Part shown: piece after piece, positions 25,838 to 38,200 of the stretch
Position numbering within the stretch: position 1 is the first letter of the stretch
How the letters are laid out: the number at the start of each line of letters is the position of its first letter
From: Stercorarius parasiticus
Lineage: Eukaryota; Chordata; Aves; Charadriiformes; Stercorariidae
Direction of reading: 5' to 3'
NCBI GenBank assembly: GCA_013396915.1
Contig: VWZL01000187.1
Coordinates: 532,090 to 596,089 of the forward strand
Length of the DNA: 64,000 nucleotides
Made by a program: the position numbers and the translations under genes
The notes under the pieces: generated by a model
Seen by the model: only the letters and a program-made list of their open reading frames with translations
Database searches by the model: none
What the model was told of the DNA's origin: nothing

Positions 25838-26122
25838 CGTTCTGAGTGGTGGCGTTTTGTCTTCCCAAGTAATCACTACGTGTGATGGAGCCCAGCTTTC
25901 CTGGAGATGGCTGAACACCTGCCTGCCCATGGGAAGTAGTGTTTGAATTTCTTGTTTTCCTTTGCTTGCAAGTACAGCTTTTGCTTTACTTCTTAAACTG
26001 TCTTTATCTCAACCCACAAGTTTTCTCACTTCTACTCTTCTGATTCTCTCCCTCATCCCATCAGGAGGAGTGAGCAAGTGCCTGCGTGGTGCTTAGTTGC
26101 AGGTTGAAGTTAAACCACGACA

Positions 26123-26127
26123 CTATG
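26123..26127. repeat. Target site duplication, right copy (CTATG)
   Basis: Exact match to 25579-25583, immediately after the LTR terminal CA. Confidence 0.9.
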
Positions 26128-28470
26128 GAAATAGCACAGTAGGGTACGCATTTAAGAACAGTTTAGGCAACCTTACTTTACTATCCTCAGTATTCAGAAA
26201 GTCTTCTCAGATATGCCTGTCTGTCCACAGCCTCTTTCCTAGTAGTGCCATTGCTTTCTGAAATAAGCGTTTTATTTCTCTAATGGTAGTCAGAGCACAG
26301 CACACTCACTTTGTTTGCAATGTTTCAGCATCTCACTCAACTCATTCTTGTCTTTTACAGTGTCTTTGATGTGTATGGGCATGATTTTAATGTGCCCGGT
26401 TGTCTCTGGCATTGTGACAAATGAACCTATGAACCTCATTTTTTAAACCACTACAGTTTCTAAAGCTGGATTACACATTTCCAAGAACATCTAGAATATT
26501 CGAACAAATATGAATTTTATTAATTCAAAGTAATAAAGAGCTGAAGAGTATTTTTTTTTAAAGTACTTGCCATGAAGTAACAGTAAATAGATACATGCAC
26601 AGCTCACGGTTATGAAGTTTTTCAGCATTGCTTGAAACTTAAACATAAATTTAATCCACCACTGCCACGGTTAAGGTAGCAATTGAGAGTGCTGGTTAGG
26701 TTACTTGCTGTTGTTACCTGTTGGCCAACAGAAGTGGCAGGCATTGCCATAAATGGTTTTGTGGTTAGTAACATGCTGGTCAAGTAGCTGAATTCCTTAC
26801 GCTCAACTGCGCTGCTAAGCAATGGGTCGAGGTTGGTGGTGTGAATGAGCAAGTGTAAGCTTGTTTCTGAACAGATGTGTAAACAAGTATTGCCCTGTCT
26901 GTTTCCTAAATGGCATTTTTGATTTCCTGAGCAGACCAATTACTTCAAAAGCACTTCATTGCATCCCTTCAAATAATGGTAAACATGCTCTTTTTAAACA
27001 GCAAAACATGGTCAAAGCAAATGTGGCAAACCCTATTTTGGAAAACAGTTGATATTACTGTTCTGGAAGTGTTGCTCTCTTAGTTCTGTCACTGAAGAAA
27101 AAAACAAATATTTTTCAAAAACACGGTGGAGATTGCCATAAAAATGTGAAGATGTACATTTTAGGAAAAACTTAGTATATGTGGTTGTCAGCTAGCTGCA
27201 AGTGAAACTGAGGATAAGGCCAATTAGACTAGGGGTGATAAAAGGCACTGCAGGCTTGCTTTCATTCATTCCAGGACACAAAGAACATGAAACTAAGAAC
27301 AACTTTTAGTGCACAGCAGCAGAACAAAAGCATCTAGAGAGCACACTGAGCAGCCACCCTCCCTGACAGTCTCCTCCATTTTTTTAAAGGAGCCCAGAGA
27401 CTCAAACCAAAGAAATTCTGCTTAGAGGTGGCACCCTCACCTGTTGAATTTCTCCTGGCTACTGTTGTGGACAACCAACTTGACCAGGTCCATGGGCAAG
27501 GCGGGGCTGTATGAGAACAGAAAAAAATGCAGCAGCTTTTGAGCAGCAGTTACAATCCAACAGACTCCAGGCAGATATGCCTTTTGTGAAAAGCAACAAA
27601 TACTGGAAAACAGGGTTGTGCCATCAGTATGCTTTAGTCCCTTATATTTGTGAGGAGTTGTCAATTCCTATCTCTGACGGACTGTGGGAGAGAACATTGA
27701 ATACTGTCTGGTACCCCAGGATGCTGAGCCCTCTAAAGTTGACAAATAGAGCTGAGGCTTAGTGCAGCAGTAAGACATTAGGGAGAGGAAGTGGATGAGA
27801 TAGATATGTATGTCTATCATACAAGGTTTGAAAGCAAACCAGATGAATGTTGTACAAAGGGTGCAAGGGAAGGTCCTAGGATAGAGAGCTGATGACAAGC
27901 TCCCAAGGACCAGGCAACAGTGCTGGGCAGGAAACACTCAGCTGCCCACAGGATTCTCTGAAAAGTAGGAGGTGTTACCTCCTAGAGGGTAACATGCTGA
28001 GTAAACTATTCCACTATTCTTACTGGCACCATGAATCAGAAGTATGGAGACTCTTTAGGGAAGGGTGGTTGCAGGATCCAGATGTGGAGCTGTTACCTTT
28101 GAGGTATTAGTTCTGTTCCTTGTTTTGACGCAAGTACTTTGTGAAGCTCAATTATTTTTGTTTTGGTTTCTCCATCCATAATCCAAAGATTAATAGTATT
28201 CTATGCTTTACAGAAATTTGCAGATACTAATGAATTAAATTGCTTAGCCCTCTGTAGGTTGCTTGTGATCTAGAAGCAAAATATTTTGTTCTACAAAGCC
28301 TGAGAAAGTTTTTCATGGGAACAAGCTCCTCATCCTGCTGTAAGATGTAAAAACTATGAGAAATGATGTTGTTTGCTAAACATTACTTCTCTAAAAGTTG
28401 TCAGCCAGGTGAGACTGTAGAGGAAGAGGATTTGACCAACCTTTTAAAAAGTGTTTGAGTCAGGGATTTA
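26128..28470. other. Unique non-coding DNA, no gene recognised
   Basis: No recognisable gene. The part around 27415-28110 has slightly longer open frames on both strands but no domain I can identify. Confidence 0.55.
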
Positions 28471-29200
28471 CACAGAATCACAGAATGGTTCGGATTGGAA
28501 GCAACCTTAAAGATTGCTTAAAATTCCAACCCCCCCTGCCATGGGCAGGGACACCTCCCACTAGACCAGGCTGCTCAAAGCCTCATCCAGCCTGGTCTTG
28601 AACACTTCCAGGGATGGGCCAGCCACAACTTCCCTGGGCAACCTGTTCCAGTGCCTCACCACCCTTACAGTAAAGAATTTCTTCCTGATATCCAATCTAA
28701 ATCTCCCCTCTTTCAGTTTGAGGCTGTTACCCCGTGTCCTATCATTACACTCCCTGATAAAGAGTCCCTCCCCATCCTTCCTGTAGGCCCCCTTTAGTTA
28801 CTGGAAGGCCGCTATAAGGTCTCCCCGGAGCCTTCTGTTCTCCAGGCTGAATAACCCCAACTTTCTCAGCCTGTCCTCATAGCATAGGTGCTCCAGCTCT
28901 CTGATCATCTTCGTGGCCCTCCTCTGGACCCGTTCCAACAGGTCCATGTCCTTCTTGTGCTGGTGACTCCGGAGCTGGACGCAGTACTCCAGCTGGGGTC
29001 TCACCAGAGTGGAGTAGAGGGGCAAAATCACCTCCCTTGACCTGCTGGCCACGCTTCTTTTGGTGCAGCCCAGGATGTGGTTGGCTTTCTGGGCTGCAAG
29101 TGCGCATTGCCTGCTCATGTTGAGCTTCTTGTCCACCAGCACCCACAAGTCCTTCTCCTCAGGGCTGTTTTCAAGCCATTCTCCACCCAACCTGTATTTA
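28471..29200 (-). mobile_element. CR1 LINE, 5'-truncated, relatively well preserved
   Basis: On the minus strand this runs from the C-terminal part of the CR1 reverse transcriptase at about 29200 to the CR1 3' end at about 28471 (complement of ACAGAATCACAGAATGGTTC). It is 5'-truncated like most CR1 copies. Preservation of the reading frame suggests a younger insertion than the copies at 1-3031 and 33540-34868. No target duplication was seen, as is usual for CR1. Confidence 0.95.
28561..29190 (-). pseudogene. CR1 ORF2 C-terminal fragment with one nonsense codon
   Basis: The last 210 codons of CR1 ORF2 (the region after the reverse transcriptase catalytic boxes) read in a single frame on the minus strand. 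It begins [20 protein letters not shown] and ends at the family's normal stop after SSLV (28561-28563). The only break is TAA at 28798-28800, where the family has a tyrosine codon (FQ-stop-LKGAYRKDGEG). No frameshift is present. The catalytic domains are absent because of 5' truncation, so the fragment cannot act by itself. Confidence 0.92.
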
Positions 29201-32200
29201 GTTTAGCTTTGGGAAATTACTAATTCTCATCTAAATTAAGTAAATTTCCTAGTAATGGCAGGAGCATTAAAGCCAGAGCCAAGTCATATGTGATACTCCT
29301 CCATCCAAACGAAAGCAGATAAAAAATGCTTAAGTACCATTTTCAGAAATAACAACAATGGAAGATTAGTTTTTCTTTAGATATATTCTTTTGGGCTGTA
29401 GAGGATACATGTATATCTGTGTTGACTGTGTGTCTGAATTGGCAGATGACACATTAGAGAATGGTTTCCTTGCCAACCACTGCTTAAATGTAGTGTTTCC
29501 TACAACAAAACAATAGTAAGAGTGCGTGTGTTTTTTAAATTAAAAAAAAAAAAAAACAAAAACCAAAAAAAAACCAACAAAAGAACATTTATACTAAATG
29601 GTTGGATCCTCCCTTAGTATTCTTAAATCTTCAAAAACAAATCTGAAATAAAGGCCAAAGTTTTTCCCTGCAGCATGGGCTCTTAGACCCTTTCCCTGAT
29701 ACTTTGCTTTGATGACTTTGCAGTACTGAAGTGGCAAAAGGTAGACTTGTGGATCAAGCATGAACTCAGGATCAGGCTGTTGAGGTTTTTATTCTTTGCT
29801 TATGGAATTATGGTATTATACAAATCATGCGGCTGTGCTGGCTTGCCTTCCTGCTTATGGGTGACCTCTTCTCTTACCCCAATCAGAGAGGAAGGGGGAG
29901 TGTAAAATAAATACATCCCTGTTGTAAAATACTTCTCAAAAGCATTTGGATGACAGGTGCCGTAGCAACACGTTGGAATAAGGGTTTGAGGGTTTTTTTC
30001 CAACTGTTTACTGTTTTAATGGCTATTACTTTCTTGGTTTTCTGTCTGCATTGGTCTAGTCACAGAATAAAGCCAAGCAAATTGTGCATACTAACTCAGG
30101 GTGGTTGGTTCATGGCTGCTGTTCAAGGTCAGGATTCTTTCCTCATTCCCGTATTTCTGCTATCCTGTTCCCAAATCAGCAAAAGAGATACAGATACCTC
30201 AGGTCACTCAGCTTCCTTGACATTTAGCATTTTCACCGAGCTGAAGCACAAATAACAATTTTACTCCCACGAGTAAATAAATGCTCAGTCAGTGTCTGGT
30301 GATTCCTCTGAAACCTCAAGATGTCTTGTAGCATGACTGATAGATTTGATTAAATGGCACCCATAAGACTGTTGTTGCAGAAGAATGATTAAGCCTAAAT
30401 TATCTGAAAGACTCTGGCTCAGGATATAAACAATGCAAGAGCAATTGAGAGACCCTGAATCACGAACTGTGACATGAGATATCCTGGAGTTCAATAAGCT
30501 AATGGTGCTATTAATGACTAAGCTAAAGCAAGCAGAGGTTTTGTTTGCTTCTTATTTCATGTCTTCCACCCTCAGTCTCTGTAGGTGGCTAAACATACAG
30601 AAGTGCTTACGAAGTGGGGCGGGGAGGAGGGAAATCTAGAAGAGAAGAAAGTAGGAGTAGAGAAGCAAAGGGATTTATGTTTTTGTTTACATCTAGAAAT
30701 TTTCCTGATGTCCCCAGGGTAATGGCATTCACAGGGAGGGAGCGAGGGAAGAAGGCCCACAAGCTCTTGTGGGGGAGGGGAATAAAGAATAGGGGGCACA
30801 TAAGGAAACAAAAAGCAGAATATAAAATACAGCCAAGGGAAAGAGGATATTTATTTTGTTTTTAGACAGGAAAAGGAAAAAAGAAGAGATGTGGGGGAGG
30901 AGGAAAGAAGAGATATCCAAATGGCTGTCAGGATTCTTTATTGTCTCTCCCAGAAGTACTCTTAATAGTACTGGCAGTAGGGCACCGAAGTTCCTATAGG
31001 GGTAAAATAAGCCATTCAGTAGGTCATTTACAAATTGTTCTCCTGAATAATATACAAGAAAAATCTTACCTGAAATTTTCACATTTATTGGCACAAAAGA
31101 ATTTATTGATCAAAAGTAAGCAATTCTCCCTCCCTTTTAGTGTATGATGATGACAGGAGAAGCTGAATAGCTTGCTCCCTTGGGAAAACCATGTTATTTC
31201 ATAATAAATAAACTGAAATTTTAGTGACAGACCTGACAGAGGGGTTTTATCTTATTTTCATCATATCTGAAAGAGAAGGGAAGAAGCGGAGTTAAGTCTC
31301 TCTTATTGTTTTCCTTAAATTAAATGAAAGGAATAGGGAGGGGGAGGGAGAGAAGAGCCCACTACTGAGCAACTAAGTTATCCTTCCAGTCATTTCTATG
31401 GCAAATGAAAGTGCTTCTGAAGGATAAGTAACCTAATGAAACCTTATGCAGTTGTCTTGGGGAATTGCTGCCAGAACTGGGGCAAAGTGAGAACAAAGGG
31501 CTGAATATTAATGGCAAATGTCATTAGGTGTTTCGTTGTAACAAGCAGGTTTTTTTCCTCATGCATAAATGGTAATTTCATGGAACAAACAGTAGTGACG
31601 AGCGGGTCATCTTTCCTTAACTTGGTGTCCTTTAAATCATAACAAAACTTAATACTAAGGGGAGAAGAATGCTCAGTCTGCTCTTAATGAAAAATGCTAG
31701 TAGCCAGGTCCCTCTGTTTGCCTTCAAGTTGGCTATGAATATGTAAAAATGTTGGCTATGCATGAAGTATGAGGACGCATTCGTAATGTGGATCTGTCTC
31801 TTTTTATTAGTATTAAAATAAAGATAAAACTATTCTGCATCTGAAGACAAAATGAACAGTGAGAGAATCTTCTTTAGTTCTTCTGACATTAGATTTACCC
31901 AATTAGAAGCTGACCAGATATCAAAACCATAAAGCACTCTCTAAAATTAAAACCCTTAATGGCTTCATTAATACTGCAAAGTGACATCAAGCTTCAGGCA
32001 CAGGGCTTTAGTGTACCTTGGCATCTAAAAAGGGTGCTGTCTGGGGAGCAGACAAGCAGGGAGAGCTTGCTTCAGAACTGCTGTTGCCACTGGTATACTT
32101 AGTGTCACGATATAGCAGGATAGTGCCGTCTTTACTTGTTGGGAGTGTGGGAGTCTGTCCCCTTTAGTGGTGAAAAGCAGGGCTTTACTTTGCACATCCT

Positions 32201-33539
32201 TTCCAGAGATGCTGCATGTAACTGATAGCAACAGCCTAAGCTCACTGTCTGCTGTCGGCCCAAGTTGTCTCACTGCCACCAAATTTGTTTGCATAATCGG
32301 TGCTGGCAGCCTCATCTTCTATAGAGCAGTCACTCCCACAGTGAGTGGCGATCGTTTACTTTTTTGACTGAAAAAAAACGGGAGTCGTTTTTAATCTATC
32401 TGTATATGCAGTGGGGTGGGCCTTAATCCAAACTGGATGTTGAGGAACTAAACCAAAAGCGAAATAAAGTCTGAGTGCTGATAGTGTTATTGGTTACTGA
32501 TCAGAATCACCGACCTGCAATAGTGCCACTCTGGGCATCTCTGCAGAGGAAGATGAAAAGGAAGTTGAGAATTGGAAGCAGATCGGACTAAATTAGAGGA
32601 ACCAAAAAAAAGGCTGCTTTCGAAGTTCAGATTGCATCTTAGGAAAGAATGTTTTTTAATTACCATGTCAATGTTGTGATAGCCATTGGAAAATTGAATT
32701 AGTACACAGGATATTTGGAAATGTCCATGGTTTTCAGAGAAGAGATACAAAATAAAGGAACTCCACTGGGATGAAGCTATGCTGGGTCAGCCAGTATCCA
32801 TCAGGCTTGGGAGCCAATCATACCGTCTGCCCCATGGTTTTCCTTTCAAGCGTTTTGGATTTGGGTGTCCAGTAATTGATCTGGGGTGCCAGCTGCATCA
32901 AGGCGGAGAGTGTCACCATGCTTCACACACAGCACACACACAGGGTGACAGAGTTTGGAAAACAAGAAAAAGGCACAATTCAAACTGAAATTTGAACTGG
33001 CAAATGTCCAAATCTGATTTTGTTTTCTCAGTGTGAGATGCACTGACTGGACAATGAGCTCATTGCAAGTATTCACTATCAGCATAGCTCCCTATGAATA
33101 CCGCATTGCATTTATTAGTAGCTAAGTATAAAGTCCTCTGGGGTTAGATGGGTTTTGGGCATTATCTTTCTGTTCTCAGATAAGCAGTGTTCTTTTAGGC
33201 CAGTATCCTCATGCTGACAAAGCCCCCTCATGTACTGTAAGCAGTTTTAATTATGTATCTGGCTGTTTTTAATTGTCTGGTTTGCTAACAGTGACAAGTA
33301 GGCAGGTTTATGTATATAGTTGCTATTTGATTGAGTATTCTGGATGCAGTGTCTGTGTTTGTGTGTGTATTTACACCAGCTAAGTATGTATAGGCCTCCC
33401 AGATCTCCATGCCCAGCAACAAAGCTTTCTGGGAGCAGACTTTAGTAGAAGAGGACTAAGTTAGGGACTATGTAAGTAAGTTGTACGTATAAATTCCATC
33501 AAATAAGGCAGGTTGCTTCTAAGGATGGTGATGAAGCTG
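29201..33539. other. Non-coding DNA with A-rich and purine-rich stretches
   Basis: No gene recognised. An A-rich low-complexity run lies near 29543-29582. Around 30615-30920 the plus strand is strongly purine-rich, with many GGGAGGA and GAAGAA runs. A shorter G/A tract (GGGAGGGGGAGGGAG) lies near 31336-31351. CA- and GT-rich short runs occur near 32924-32942 and 33355-33370. Confidence 0.6.
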
Positions 33540-34868
33540 TCAAATGTCATTGTAAATCTGAATTCTTATCTTGAGAGATCATGGAAATCGGGGGAGGTTT
33601 CTCTTGACTGGAAAAAGGAAATGGTACACCCATTTTCAAAAAAAACATAAAGGAACATCTGAGAAACTACAGGTTGGACAGCCTTATGTCTCCTGAGCCC
33701 TGAAAATTATGGAGCAAATTCTTCTGGATACTGTTTCCAGGTATGCGAAGGATGAGAAGGAGATTGGGAACACCCAACACAGATTTTGAAGGGCAAATTG
33801 TAGGTGATCAACCTGAATGCCTTCTGTGTTGAAATGACTGGCTCTATGAATGAGAGAAGAGCAGTGAGTGGATTTATTTTAGCAAGGCTTTCAACACTGT
33901 CTTGTGTAGTACCCCCATAGCCAACTTAAGGAAATAGAGACTAAAATAGACAGAATTACAAAATGGGGGGGAAATGTCTGAGCTATCATGCTTAAAAGGC
34001 CAGTGGTTAGTACTTTGGCTGCAGGCTTATTACAAGCAGTGTACCTCATAAGTCATTTCTGGGGCTAGTACTACTTAACATCTTCAGCAACAACCTCATC
34101 AGTGTGACAAAGCACACCCTCAGGAGGTTCTCAGGTGATACCAATTGATGACATGCTGGAAGGTCACAGTCCTTCAGAGGGACTCCTGACACAGGTTCCT
34201 CCCTGCCATTCAGATCCTTAGGAAGCTTAAGGCACAAGCTGGGGCTGGTAGGCCAGTGGCAGCCTTGATGAGAAGGGGCTGCGTCCCAATGGGTAAGAAG
34301 GAGACCATGAGTCAGGAGCATGCCCTTGCAGTGCTGAAGGACAGCCATGTCCCAAGCCAAAGTGTAGCTGACAAGGACAAGGAAGGGACTATTGTCTTCT
34401 GCTCAGCAGCTTGGGAGGCTTCACTAGAACACCACGTGTGCAGTTTTGGGACTCCCTGGGACAAGAGCAATATTGACACCCTGGAGAAAGTCCAGAGCAG
34501 GGCCACAAAGGTGGGTCAGTGTGGAAAAGAGCAGACTTGGGGTGGATTTGTCTCTTCAAAGACTTCCCAGGGGCCACAGAGAAGACCAAGGCGGACTCTT
34601 CTCAGGGGTGGATACAGCAAATGGACAAGTTGGAGCAAAGGCAGAGTTCCCTGGGTATAAAGAAAAAGCATTTCCCAAAGAGGGGCGGTTAAGCCCACGG
34701 GCAGGCTGTCCCAATAGATGTTGCGGAAGATCCATCCCTGGAGACACTAAAGACTTCATGGGAAGAGGTCCTGTGCCGCTTGATCGAGCTTTCAAGGTAG
34801 CCCTGCTTTGAGCAGGGGGTTGACCAGAGACTTTCAGAGGTCCCTACCAATCTGCATTCCTCTCTGAG
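33540..34868 (+). mobile_element. Old, fragmented CR1 LINE
   Basis: Plus-strand CR1 ORF2 traces appear in order. Near 33570-33635 the reading LERSWKSGEV then SLDWKKEMVHPFSKK matches the start of the reverse transcriptase. Near 33800-33900 there are traces of a [12 protein letters not shown] region and a motif A-like SKAFNTV reading after a frameshift. Near 34470-34510 the reading DTLEKVQSRATKV matches the C-terminal region. The end, TTTGAGCAGGGGGTTGACCA and AGGTCCCTACCAA (34809-34852), is a CR1 3' tail without a clear terminal repeat. Many stops and shifts make this the most decayed long CR1 in the window. The left limit is approximate. Confidence 0.8.
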
Positions 34869-35129
34869 TCTGCGTTGCGTTGGTTGGTTTGCTTTTGACA
34901 GGGGGAGCAAATACTTTTTTTTGGGTTTTTTTGGACAAGGGAGCCTCTGAACATTTGTAGTGTCCAGCACACGTTCTCTGCATTAAATGTGTGTGTGACA
35001 GATGTAGGCACATATATCAACAAATGGATATGCATGACAGAGTAGGTCTGTAAGTTCAGCCAGCAGTGTAAATATCTGTTGTGTCCAAGTGTCTGGACAC
35101 CTATCTTTGTCTCTTACTATTTTCTAAAG

Positions 35130-35219
35130 GAACTGCCTTCCCCTTTTCAAGACCCTCCTCCTCACCCTAAGGCTTCAGAAGCCGTTCGCAGAAGGGCCGT
35201 GCAAGCAGCAAAGATCTGG
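35130..35219 (+). other. Exon-like segment, 90 bases, phase 0 at both ends
   Basis: An acceptor with a good pyrimidine tract (TCTCTTACTATTTTCTAAAG) precedes 90 bases, exactly 30 codons, and a donor (TGG followed by GTAAGG at 35220) ends it. The peptide runs ELPSPFQDPPPHPKASEAVR and then RRAVQAAKIW. It is proline-rich then basic, and I do not recognise it. CpG dinucleotides (GCCGTTCGC, GGCCGTG) are kept here although rare around it, which would fit selection. Alternatives are a non-coding exon or chance. Confidence 0.3.
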
Positions 35220-38200
35220 GTAAGGGAAAATCTATTTGCTCATCAATATTTCTCACCTTGGACATGAGAAGTTTAGATGATTACACATGCAGATGTGTAT
35301 GCATACACACAGGGGTTATTTTATTTTGCCTTTAACATTTGCCGTTGTAAGTTGTGCCCCCATGTCCTTCTCAGGCTCGTATATTTGCCGAAGTTATTTG
35401 CAGAGTGGCCCTATTTTCAAGCTTTCGTTAACTTTAAAACCTTTTCAGTGAAGTGTAGCTAGATGCAGTGATGTTGCCGTTTTTTGTATCCTTTTAATTC
35501 CTTGGGCATGAGTCTTTCCAACCCTTTCATCATGCTCGCTCCCATTTCCCTGATTTGTTGTTGAAAAGTTTGCTAAAAGCACTGTTTATTTCTATAACCC
35601 ATAACGGAGCTTGCCATTTCTCTTGTGGTTTAGTGAGAAGAAAAAAAAAAGAAGAGGTTGTATAAACATAACTCCATTTAAAAAAGAAAAGCAAATGCAT
35701 CGGCATGTTGTAATGAGAGCTATTAAAATAATTAGTCCCTATCCTAGGATGATTGCAAAAGAAAATAAGTAATGCAAATGAAACATATAACAACTGGATT
35801 ATAAAATGAACAACCAGCATAAAAATTGAATGAGTCAAAAGTTTAAACTAGAATGTGACTGAGTTGCAGGATAGTGTGGGAGGAAATGTAATTGTGTTTA
35901 TTCCATGGCAGTTTACTTGAACTAAATGTCTCTGAAAAGCGTCTGAGACATGCGTGTAGAGCTTGTACTTTCCAAAATGTATCACCATATTTGATTTCAG
36001 GACAGTCAGTGGGTCAAACTTTGCCTAAGGCAATCACAGCAGCTTTAACAACCAAGTGCTTAGGGGAATGGGATAAAATGTCTGCATTTCTGCTTTGATT
36101 TGATCTCACTCCTTATTTTATTATAGCCCACTGGACAGGTCTGTGTTCACTCATGCTATAGTGTCCAGTGCTGCCCCACACTGAGAGAAGAAAGATGGGT
36201 AATGCAGGCTCACCCCCAGTGCCAGTGATTCCTTCAGCCTCATGGGTCTTGTCAGGCAGAGTCTCACCCTGGTGCTTCCAGTAAGCCTTTTTGTTGTTGT
36301 GCGTATCTCTGTACAGTTGTCATAGTCTTGCTTTAAAACAGTATCAAACAAGAAAGATACTGTTCTGTTGATGCTGATGGCTCAGTATTACCAATGTCAG
36401 AGATGTCACTTTTCTGTAGTGTGTTGTCTGAGGCTTCAACATGAATATTGTATTGAAAAAGCTCTAATCTTGGTTTACATGTGTTGAGAAAACATTCCTG
36501 GTAATGCTGTGTGAAACTTTAAAGCATATACTGATCAGGTGGATATCTTCTCCTTTGAAACATTAAATATTTAAATATAAATACTATTACTACTTATTAA
36601 ATACTTTATAAAACAATTACTTTAGAAATGACCACAAATCTTTTATTCCATCTGATGCTGTAGAAGCCCCTGTTCAGACACCATCTTTATGCTGTCAACC
36701 TGTAACAGGTGTTGAGGTGTGCTTGGGTTGTAATCAGTGGGTCAAAAGAAGTTAGACCAAAACGTGCACCTGAGCTGTCCATCTGTAATCTCATATCCCC
36801 TGAAAACTGTATTTGTGAACAGTATTATGTTCAGTATATAGCAATAGAATTAGAACAGTTCATTTAGAAAACTCTATGTGTATATTTCCCAGCAAAGGTT
36901 TGTTGAAAAAGTGTAGGATCATCCTAAATAGTATTTCAAGAATCACAAATCAAAATTCCTGAAGAGCTGAGACCCAAACCTAGAAGGAGATCTAGATGGG
37001 CTCTTGTAATTTAGCCCAGATTTTTAAAGGAGAAGAGTGCTTAAGCTAATCTCAGGGAAGCCATACTATTAAGAGCAATGTTTTCTGTGAGTTAAAACAG
37101 TCTAGCACCACTACACGCTATAAATAATGGTTCTTAAATTTTTTTATTCATGAAGATAGAAAGATTATATTCATGTAATAATACTTATAGCTGTGTAGAC
37201 TTGTCCTGCGTATTCGAGGTCGTCTTTGAACTCTTAGAAAGCACTGATGAGTGTGTTTCAATAAATTTTTGCTTGTCTAGGGAAGCAAACCAGCTGCAGG
37301 TTTAATCGGAACTAAACCTTGTCTGAGTCAAACGGAGGCTGCAAAACCGAACATGCCAGACAAGTTACAGCAGACTTAAGGCCTGTTCTTTCAGCTGTTC
37401 CAGGGTGTGGTGTTTGGGGAGGGGGAGAGTGTCTATATACATACTTACACAGACTGTATAAAGTATCCCTAGTGCGTAGGAGGCTGGCAGTCATCCTGTA
37501 TCTACTTGCCTATGTGACCTTGCTCCCAGGGAGATTTGCTTCTGGGGATGCTCTGTTTAGCAAGGTATACCAGACACCAAAGAGACTGGCAACGAGAGCT
37601 CAGCAGCGGGCTGTTGTTGAGTTGGGTTGCAAATAGTGGGCTGTGAATTAATCCAAAGATTTTCAAGTGTAACAAAAGGCAAATACTCATTGGTCTTCAG
37701 TGCTTGTTGCCCAGTTGCTGGACGAAAGCCAAAGAATCTTACTTGGATCATGGTTTGTAAGATAAAATGAGAAGCCCTATTTAATTTAAATTGACATGTT
37801 TCTTTCAAAGTGCTGTACTTCCCCTATTATTTATATTCAGTCTAATCCTGTGGCAAAATCAGCTCTAGGGGAGGTAGCTACAACCACACTGACATTTACG
37901 TTTCATTTGTTTATACTGGATCTGAGGTTATGTCTGTGCATTTTACCAGTGGCTGCAGAAGATGAGAATAGCTTTAGGAAAGAGTCTGCACATTGATCAA
38001 AGAGTGGGATATGTGCTTTCCATAACTGTATTCCTGACTCATTATTCACAGCACAAAGAATTCTCTTGTGGCTTTCCACTTCTTATGTGATTGGTGTACC
38101 ACTCCCACCTTCCAAAAGTCTCAGCCGCTCAAACGCATAATTTGCTGAAGTATAGGCTTTAAAATTAAAGGTTACATTTCAGTTCCACATGCGAACCAAG

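Larger units (their letters stand above)
25584..26122 (+). mobile_element. Solo LTR of an avian ERVL-type endogenous retrovirus
   Basis: The element is 539 bases long, starts TGTCCTGG and ends ACCACGACA, giving the canonical TG...CA ends, and is flanked by a perfect CTATG duplication. The sequence matches a well-known family of bird LTRs: GGCTGGGATAGAGTTGATTT at the start, TATATAAAGCTGGGGGG in the middle, and GAGATGGCTGAACACCTGCC toward the U5 side. No gag, pol or second LTR lies next to it, so it is a solo LTR left by recombination between the two ends of a provirus. Compared with family members as I recall them, a block of several dozen bases is missing after GATAACACAC (near 25680). The family name is from memory; the ends and duplication are seen directly. 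Confidence 0.93.

Noticed and set aside
27415..28110. Possible retroviral pol fragment or LTR
   Set aside because: Translated pieces show no reverse transcriptase, RNase H or integrase motif, and no TG...CA ends with duplications were found.
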